A stretch of 9,616 nucleotides of DNA from Acetobacteraceae bacterium (GTDB taxonomy: Bacteria; Pseudomonadota; Alphaproteobacteria; Acetobacterales; Acetobacteraceae): contig DAHUXX010000070.1 in NCBI GenBank assembly GCA_027306955.1, positions 1 to 9,616 of the forward strand, written 5' to 3'. Made by a program: the position numbers and the translations under genes. Each line of letters opens with the position of its first letter. Position 1 is the stretch's first letter. The notes beneath the pieces are model-generated. The model made no database searches, had not been told where the DNA came from, and saw only the letters and a program-made list of their open reading frames with translations. Of this stretch, positions 7,049 to 9,616 are shown in pieces.

Positions 7049-7623
7049 GCTGGGGTGTCCTCGTCTGCGTCGCCGGCCGGCGGGTTGGGCGGCTGGCTCG
7101 TCTCGCGCGTGCCGGCGCGGCGGCGGAACGCGTCGAGCGAGACCACCTGCGAGGCGGGCTTCTCGTCGCGCCCGGCGGGCCCTGGCGGCGTCGGCGCCGG
7201 TGCCGTTGGCGTTTCGGCCTCAGCTTCCTCCTCCATCGCCTCATCAGCCTCGAACTGCAGCATGAAGCGGATGGCGGGGTCGGCGAATTGCGTGACCGCG
7301 GCGAGCGGGATCTCGAGCTTCGCCGGTATGCCGCCGAACGAGAGCCCGACCTGGATCAGCCCGGCGTCGGCGTCGTAGGCGAGCCCATGGAACTGGTGCT
7401 GCAGCACGATCGTCATCTCGTGCGGGTACTGCGCGCGCAGTCGCTCGGGCAGCACCGTCCCGGGATGGTCGGTGCGGAAAGTGATGTAGAAATGATGCTC
7501 GCCCGGAAGCCCCTCGCGGGCGACGTGCTCGATCGCCTTCGCCACCACCTGGCGCAGCGCGTCGCGCGTCCAGGAAGCATAGGGCAGCAGGCTGTCGGGA
7601 GGGGCGGGCGTGTCGTCTTCCAT
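7045..7623 (-). CDS. sspB: ClpXP adaptor SspB, alphaproteobacterial type
   Basis: SspB binds the tmRNA-encoded peptide on rescued proteins and delivers them to ClpXP for degradation. The folded core covers about residues 15-125: YASWTRDALRQVV (15-27), GLPGEHHFYITFRTDHPG (38-55), YPHEMTIVLQHQF (66-78) and QVGLSFGGIP (91-100), all typical of the alphaproteobacterial family. A low-complexity acidic and proline-rich linker follows (about 126-157), then SQVVSLDAFRRR (158-169), which fits the short C-terminal ClpX-docking segment. Another 23 polar residues follow that motif, a longer tail than I expect. The gene begins 17 bases after the tag stop with AGGG before the ATG and ends in the fumarase start. 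The ssrA gene, source of its ligand, is about 600 bases upstream on the same strand. Confidence 0.93.
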   Translation of the reverse strand: MEDDTPAPPDSLLPYASWTRDALRQVVAKAIEHVAREGLPGEHHFYITFRTDHPGTVLPERLRAQYPHEMTIVLQHQFHGLAYDADAGLIQVGLSFGGIPAKLEIPLAAVTQFADPAIRFMLQFEADEAMEEEAEAETPTAPAPTPPGPAGRDEKPASQVVSLDAFRRRAGTRETSQPPNPPAGDADEDTPA

Positions 7624-7640
7624 CGCGCCCTGTTAGCTTG

Positions 7641-8201
7641 TCAGGCTTTCGGGGCCAAGCGGGCGCCGGCGGTCAGCCATGGCGGCCGCGCGGCCCGGAT
7701 GCGCCGCGCAACCGGGCAATCCTCGGCATGGGCTCCCGGCAGATAACCCAGCGACATCAGGAACTCGCCCACGATCTCGCCGCCGGTGAACAGAAAGGTC
7801 GTCCGGAACAGACTCACCCAGTCCGGCTTGGTCCGCGGATGGTGCGCGTCGAGCCAGCCGGCAAACCCGCCATGGCTCGCCCGCAAGCCCTGGATGCGCC
7901 GCGCGTTCTCCAGTATCGCCGCCACCTTCAGCCGGTTGCGGATGATCCGGGCATCGCCGAGCAGCCGCGCCGCGTCGCCGTCCCCCCAGGCCGCGACGGT
8001 ATCGACGTCATAGCCCGCGAACGCCTCGCGCATCCCCTCGCGCCGCTTGAGGATGGTCTCCCAGGAAAGCCCCGCCTGCATGATCTCGAGCACCAGCCGC
8101 TCGAACAGCACAGGCTCGTCGCGCGCCGGAAACCCGTATTCCGTCGCATGGTAGGTATGATGGACCGGATGCCCCGGCGCGATGGCGCAATAGGTGCTCA
8201 T
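7641..8201 (-). CDS. tag: DNA-3-methyladenine glycosylase I family protein (Tag), divergent pocket
   Basis: Tag-family enzymes remove 3-methyladenine from alkylated DNA in base excision repair. The 186-residue length is right. The zinc ligands are all present: Cys5 and His18 near the start, His158 and Cys162 near the end, spaced 13 and 4 apart as in the E. coli enzyme. Glu39 and Trp47 in LEIMQAGLSWETILKRRE (38-55) match E. coli Glu38 and Trp46, and Tyr17 matches Tyr16. By hand alignment Trp6, Tyr13 and Trp21 of E. coli become Ile7, His14 and Tyr22, so this is a variant branch whose base preference may differ. FTGGEIVGEFLMSLGYLPG (138-156) is characteristic of that branch as I remember it. The gene starts about 40 bases after the ssrA hairpin and leads the tag-sspB-fum-VOC run. 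Confidence 0.88.
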   Translation of the reverse strand: MSTYCAIAPGHPVHHTYHATEYGFPARDEPVLFERLVLEIMQAGLSWETILKRREGMREAFAGYDVDTVAAWGDGDAARLLGDARIIRNRLKVAAILENARRIQGLRASHGGFAGWLDAHHPRTKPDWVSLFRTTFLFTGGEIVGEFLMSLGYLPGAHAEDCPVARRIRAARPPWLTAGARLAPKA

Positions 8202-8239
8202 GCGTCGACTCGTGCCATGTCCGGCGGATGGGTGCGAGT

Positions 8240-8407
8240 GGGGGGCTTCTGTTGCCCGGTGCCCCCCGGACCGCGCTTACCTAGTGATTAGGCAGCGAGC
8301 GCCATCGCGTTGTTGTCGTTGGCACTTGTGAATCGGCCCGATAACGGCGGAACCATGCCGGGCAAAAGACGGGTCTTTACCACGCGTGTCGAGCCTGTTT
8401 CGCCCCC
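8240..8407 (-). ncRNA. ssrA: tmRNA coding piece
   Basis: This segment gives the 5' half of the tRNA-like domain, a likely pseudoknot and the tag frame. After GGGGGCG and the D-loop-like AGGCTCGACA, an AAAGA/TCTTT hairpin and a GCCCG/CGGGC pairing before the tag can form the first pseudoknot. After the tag stop, GGGGGGC (8267-8261) pairs with GCCCCCC (8246-8240) around the loop ACCGGGCAACAGAA. I recall a similar CAACAGAA loop in alphaproteobacterial tmRNAs, so the hairpin is probably part of the mature RNA. Confidence 0.85.
8288..8323 (-). CDS. ssrA: tmRNA proteolysis tag reading frame, ANDNNAMALAA
   Basis: Eleven sense codons from the GCC resume codon to TAA encode ANDNNAMALAA. With the alanine charged on tmRNA, the added tag is A-ANDNNAMALAA. 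The front half, AANDN, is the SspB-binding type seen in alphaproteobacteria and the terminal LAA is the ClpX signal. It has no start codon; translation enters by trans-translation. The longer open frame upstream of it is not a gene. Confidence 0.92.
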   Translation of the reverse strand, partial: ANDNNAMALAA

Positions 8408-8440
8408 CCAGTCCACCGCCGGGATCGTCACCGGAACCGA
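8408..8440 (-). other. ssrA: tmRNA intervening segment, removed in processing
   Basis: These 33 bases join the CCA end of the acceptor piece to the 5' end of the coding piece in the precursor. By analogy with characterised two-piece tmRNAs the segment is cut out, with RNase P making the 5' end of the coding piece at 8407. The boundaries follow from the acceptor-stem pairing. Confidence 0.75.
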
Positions 8441-8520
8441 TGGTGGAGGCGCCGGGTACCGCCCCCGGGTCCACAACGCTTATTTCACACGCCGTTTATC
8501 GCCATAGCCGGCAAGCCGGC
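8441..8520 (-). ncRNA. ssrA: tmRNA acceptor piece
   Basis: This segment gives the 3' half of the tRNA-like domain. From the 3' end it has CCA (8443-8441), discriminator A8444, the acceptor strand CGCCTCC (8451-8445) and a perfect 5-base-pair T stem CCGGG/CCCGG (8468-8464 with 8456-8452). The seven-base loop is GGCGGTA instead of the usual TTCRANN. The 5' end probably begins with the GCCGGC-TT-GCCGGC hairpin (8520-8507). Confidence 0.85.
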
Positions 8521-8526
8521 AGACGG

Positions 8527-8532
8527 AATATA
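8527..8532 (-). promoter_or_regulatory. Probable -10 box (TATATT) of ssrA
   Basis: TATATT on the minus strand (8532-8527) matches the sigma-70 -10 consensus at five of six bases. It would start transcription near 8520, just at the GCCGGC hairpin of the acceptor piece. The -35 position has only TTCCGT, a weak match. The box lies between ssrA and divergent thyX, whose own promoter I could not assign. Confidence 0.5.
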
Positions 8533-8565
8533 GGCATCCGGTAGGCGTTACGGAAGGGTGTGCGG

Positions 8566-9525
8566 ATGCCGACAGGCGAGGAACATGCGGGGCTGACCGC
8601 GGCGCAGCTCGCCGAGATCGAGGAGCTGCGCGCGGCACGCCACCCCACCAGCCGCGCCACGGTGGACGCGCTGGAGGCGATGCTCCACACCCCTATCCCC
8701 GTGCTCGACCACGGCTTCCTGCGCGTCGTCGACTACATGGGCGACGACAACGCCGTGGTCCAGGCGGCTCGCGTCTCCTATGGCCGCGGCACCCGCCGTG
8801 TCTCCGAGGACGCGGGCCTCATCCGCTACCTCATGCGCCACCGCCATTCGACCCCGTTCGAGATGTGCGAGATCAAGTTCCACGTGAAACTTCCCATCTT
8901 CGTGGCCCGGCAGTGGATCCGCCACCGCACCGCCAACGTGAACGAGTATTCCGCCCGCTACTCCATCCTCGACCGGGAGTTTTACATCCCCGCACCGGAG
9001 CATCTCGGCGCCCAGTCCCAGGCGAACCGCCAGGGCCGCGGCGCGCTGCTCGAGGGCGCGGAGGCGGCGGAGGTGCTGCGCGTCCTGCGCGAGGACGCCA
9101 CCCGCAACTACGACCATTACGCCCGGATGCTGAACGAGGACGAGCAGGGCGCCCCGGTCGATCCCGCCCGCGCGGGCCTCGCGCGTGAACTCGCGCGCAT
9201 GAACCTCACGCTCAATACGTACACGCAATGGTACTGGAAGACGGATCTGCACAATCTCATGCATTTCCTCTCGCTCCGCGCCGACGCGCACGCCCAGTAC
9301 GAGATCCGCGCCTATGCCGAGGCGATGGTGACCTGCCTCGACGCCTGGGTGCCACTGACCGCCGCGGCCTTCCGCGATTACCGGCTCGGCGCCTTCACTT
9401 TCTCCGGCCCGATGCTCACGGCCCTGCGCCGCCTGCTCGCCGGCGAGCAGGTGGCGCAGAAGGGCTCCGGTCTCTCCCGCCGCGAATGGGAGGAGATGAT
9501 GACGGTGCTGGAACGTCCGCTGTAG
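8566..9525 (+). CDS. thyX: Flavin-dependent thymidylate synthase ThyX
   Basis: ThyX makes dTMP from dUMP using methylenetetrahydrofolate, FAD and NADPH, as an alternative to ThyA. The signature RHRX7S is complete: R119-H120-R121 and then S129 within WIRHRTANVNEYSARYS (117-133). The preceding LMRHRHSTPFEMCEIKFHV (89-107) and the later NTYTQWYWKTDLHNLMHFL (217-235) are also family segments; the second contributes to flavin and dUMP binding. The length is 319 residues from the ATG at 8566, which has GGAAGG eight bases upstream. A GTG two codons earlier is in frame but too close to that site. The first 40 or so residues form a helical extension before the core. rbsK follows after 9 bases. Confidence 0.96.
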   Translation: MPTGEEHAGLTAAQLAEIEELRAARHPTSRATVDALEAMLHTPIPVLDHGFLRVVDYMGDDNAVVQAARVSYGRGTRRVSEDAGLIRYLMRHRHSTPFEMCEIKFHVKLPIFVARQWIRHRTANVNEYSARYSILDREFYIPAPEHLGAQSQANRQGRGALLEGAEAAEVLRVLREDATRNYDHYARMLNEDEQGAPVDPARAGLARELARMNLTLNTYTQWYWKTDLHNLMHFLSLRADAHAQYEIRAYAEAMVTCLDAWVPLTAAAFRDYRLGAFTFSGPMLTALRRLLAGEQVAQKGSGLSRREWEEMMTVLERPL

Positions 9526-9534
9526 GGGCCGGCG

Positions 9535-9616
9535 ATGATCGTCGTCCTGGGCTCGATCAACCTCGACCTGGTTCTGCCCGTCCCCGCGCTGCCTGCGCCC
9601 GGCGAGACCGTGCTCG
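9535..9616 (+). CDS. rbsK: Ribokinase-like PfkB-family sugar kinase, N-terminal fragment (cut by window edge)
   Basis: Only 27 codons are visible. They read MIVVLGSINLDLVLPV followed by LPAPGETVL, the typical opening of ribokinase, where GSIN-D begins the first beta strand and P-PGET lies at the sugar-binding lid. Ribokinase phosphorylates ribose at the 5 position, but related PfkB kinases (adenosine, fructose and others) share this start, so the substrate is a guess. The ATG follows the thyX stop by 9 bases, with GGGG as a possible binding site, which suggests a shared transcript. Confidence 0.75.
   Translation, partial: MIVVLGSINLDLVLPVPALPAPGETVL

Larger units (their letters stand above)
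8240..8520 (-). ncRNA. ssrA: tmRNA, circularly permuted two-piece form
   Basis: tmRNA rescues stalled ribosomes and adds a degradation tag. On the minus strand the order is permuted: an acceptor piece ends in CCTCCACCA at 8441, and a coding piece starts GGGGGCG at 8407. The two form a 7-base-pair acceptor stem (8407-8401 with 8451-8445) with one wobble, G3-U70, the alanyl-tRNA synthetase identity element. AGGCTCGACA just after the stem resembles the conserved tmRNA D-loop region. ACACGC (8391-8386 region) can pair with GCGTTGT in the acceptor piece as a P2-like helix. The tag frame ANDNNAMALAA-stop follows at 8323-8288. The 5' limit at 8520 is set from a TATATT -10 box and the 3' limit from the end of a strong hairpin; both are estimates. 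This layout is the one known from alphaproteobacteria. Confidence 0.93.

Noticed and set aside
5384..7378. 664-codon open frame on the plus strand, longer than the fumarase opposite it
   Set aside because: Its translation is arginine-, histidine- and alanine-rich low-complexity sequence with no family motif, and it lies antisense to intact class I fumarase and sspB. It is a high-GC shadow.
8240..8267. GGGGGGC/GCCCCCC hairpin as a Rho-independent terminator
   Set aside because: No T run follows on either strand, and it sits right after the tmRNA tag, where a structural hairpin of the coding piece is expected.
8288..8476. 62-codon minus-strand frame ending in ANDNNAMALAA, apparently a small protein
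   Set aside because: Only the last 11 codons are the tmRNA tag; the rest reads through the tmRNA tRNA-like domain and intervening segment.
8507..8520. GCCGGCAAGCCGGC palindrome as a regulator operator between ssrA and thyX
   Set aside because: It falls at the predicted 5' end of the tmRNA acceptor piece and is more simply an RNA hairpin there.
8548..9291. 247-codon minus-strand frame opposite thyX
   Set aside because: It has no motifs, while the plus strand carries full-length ThyX with the complete RHRX7S signature.

Overview
This is a gene-dense, high-GC window from a chromosome that looks alphaproteobacterial, perhaps from the Rhodospirillales/Acetobacteraceae side; that placement is an inference. 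The strongest clue is a circularly permuted, two-piece tmRNA gene. An alphaproteobacterial-type SspB, a class I [4Fe-4S] fumarase and ThyX fit the same picture. Most of the long overlapping reading frames in the window are high-GC shadows of about ten real protein genes.

Region 1 (1-3804, minus strand) is a queuosine cluster read queA > tgt > (HNH endonuclease remnant) > queF > queG. It encodes every step from preQ0 to queuosine in tRNA: QueF reduces preQ0 to preQ1, TGT exchanges preQ1 for guanine in tRNA, QueA adds the epoxycyclopentane ring, and QueG reduces epoxyqueuosine. queG runs off the left edge. queA and tgt overlap by GTGA, and queF and queG overlap by 32 bases. Between tgt and queF lies a decayed HNH endonuclease gene with one clear frameshift, a second frame change and a probable internal deletion.

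Region 2 (3805-4993) has a 235-base divergent intergenic stretch containing a perfect inverted repeat and a short direct repeat. It is followed on the plus strand by a secreted PEP-CTERM protein with an L-type lectin fold that appears to keep its metal-binding residues. Its stop codon shares a CTAG with the stop of the convergent VOC gene.

Region 3 (4990-8520, minus strand) reads ssrA (tmRNA) > tag (3-methyladenine glycosylase I family) > sspB (ClpXP adaptor) > class I fumarase > VOC protein, with gaps of 16-17 bases or overlaps among the protein genes. ssrA and sspB belong to one process, trans-translation and degradation of tagged proteins. The tmRNA gene has the acceptor piece first (CCA ending at 8441), a 33-base intervening segment, and then the coding piece with the tag ANDNNAMALAA.

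Region 4 (8566-9616, plus strand) has thyX, diverging from ssrA, followed after 9 bases by the start of a ribokinase-like PfkB gene cut by the right edge.

I found no CRISPR array, insertion sequence, prophage or tRNA gene, and no strong case for a new multi-gene system. The least ordinary items are the permuted tmRNA beside sspB, the broken HNH gene inside the queuosine cluster, and the lectin-like PEP-CTERM protein.
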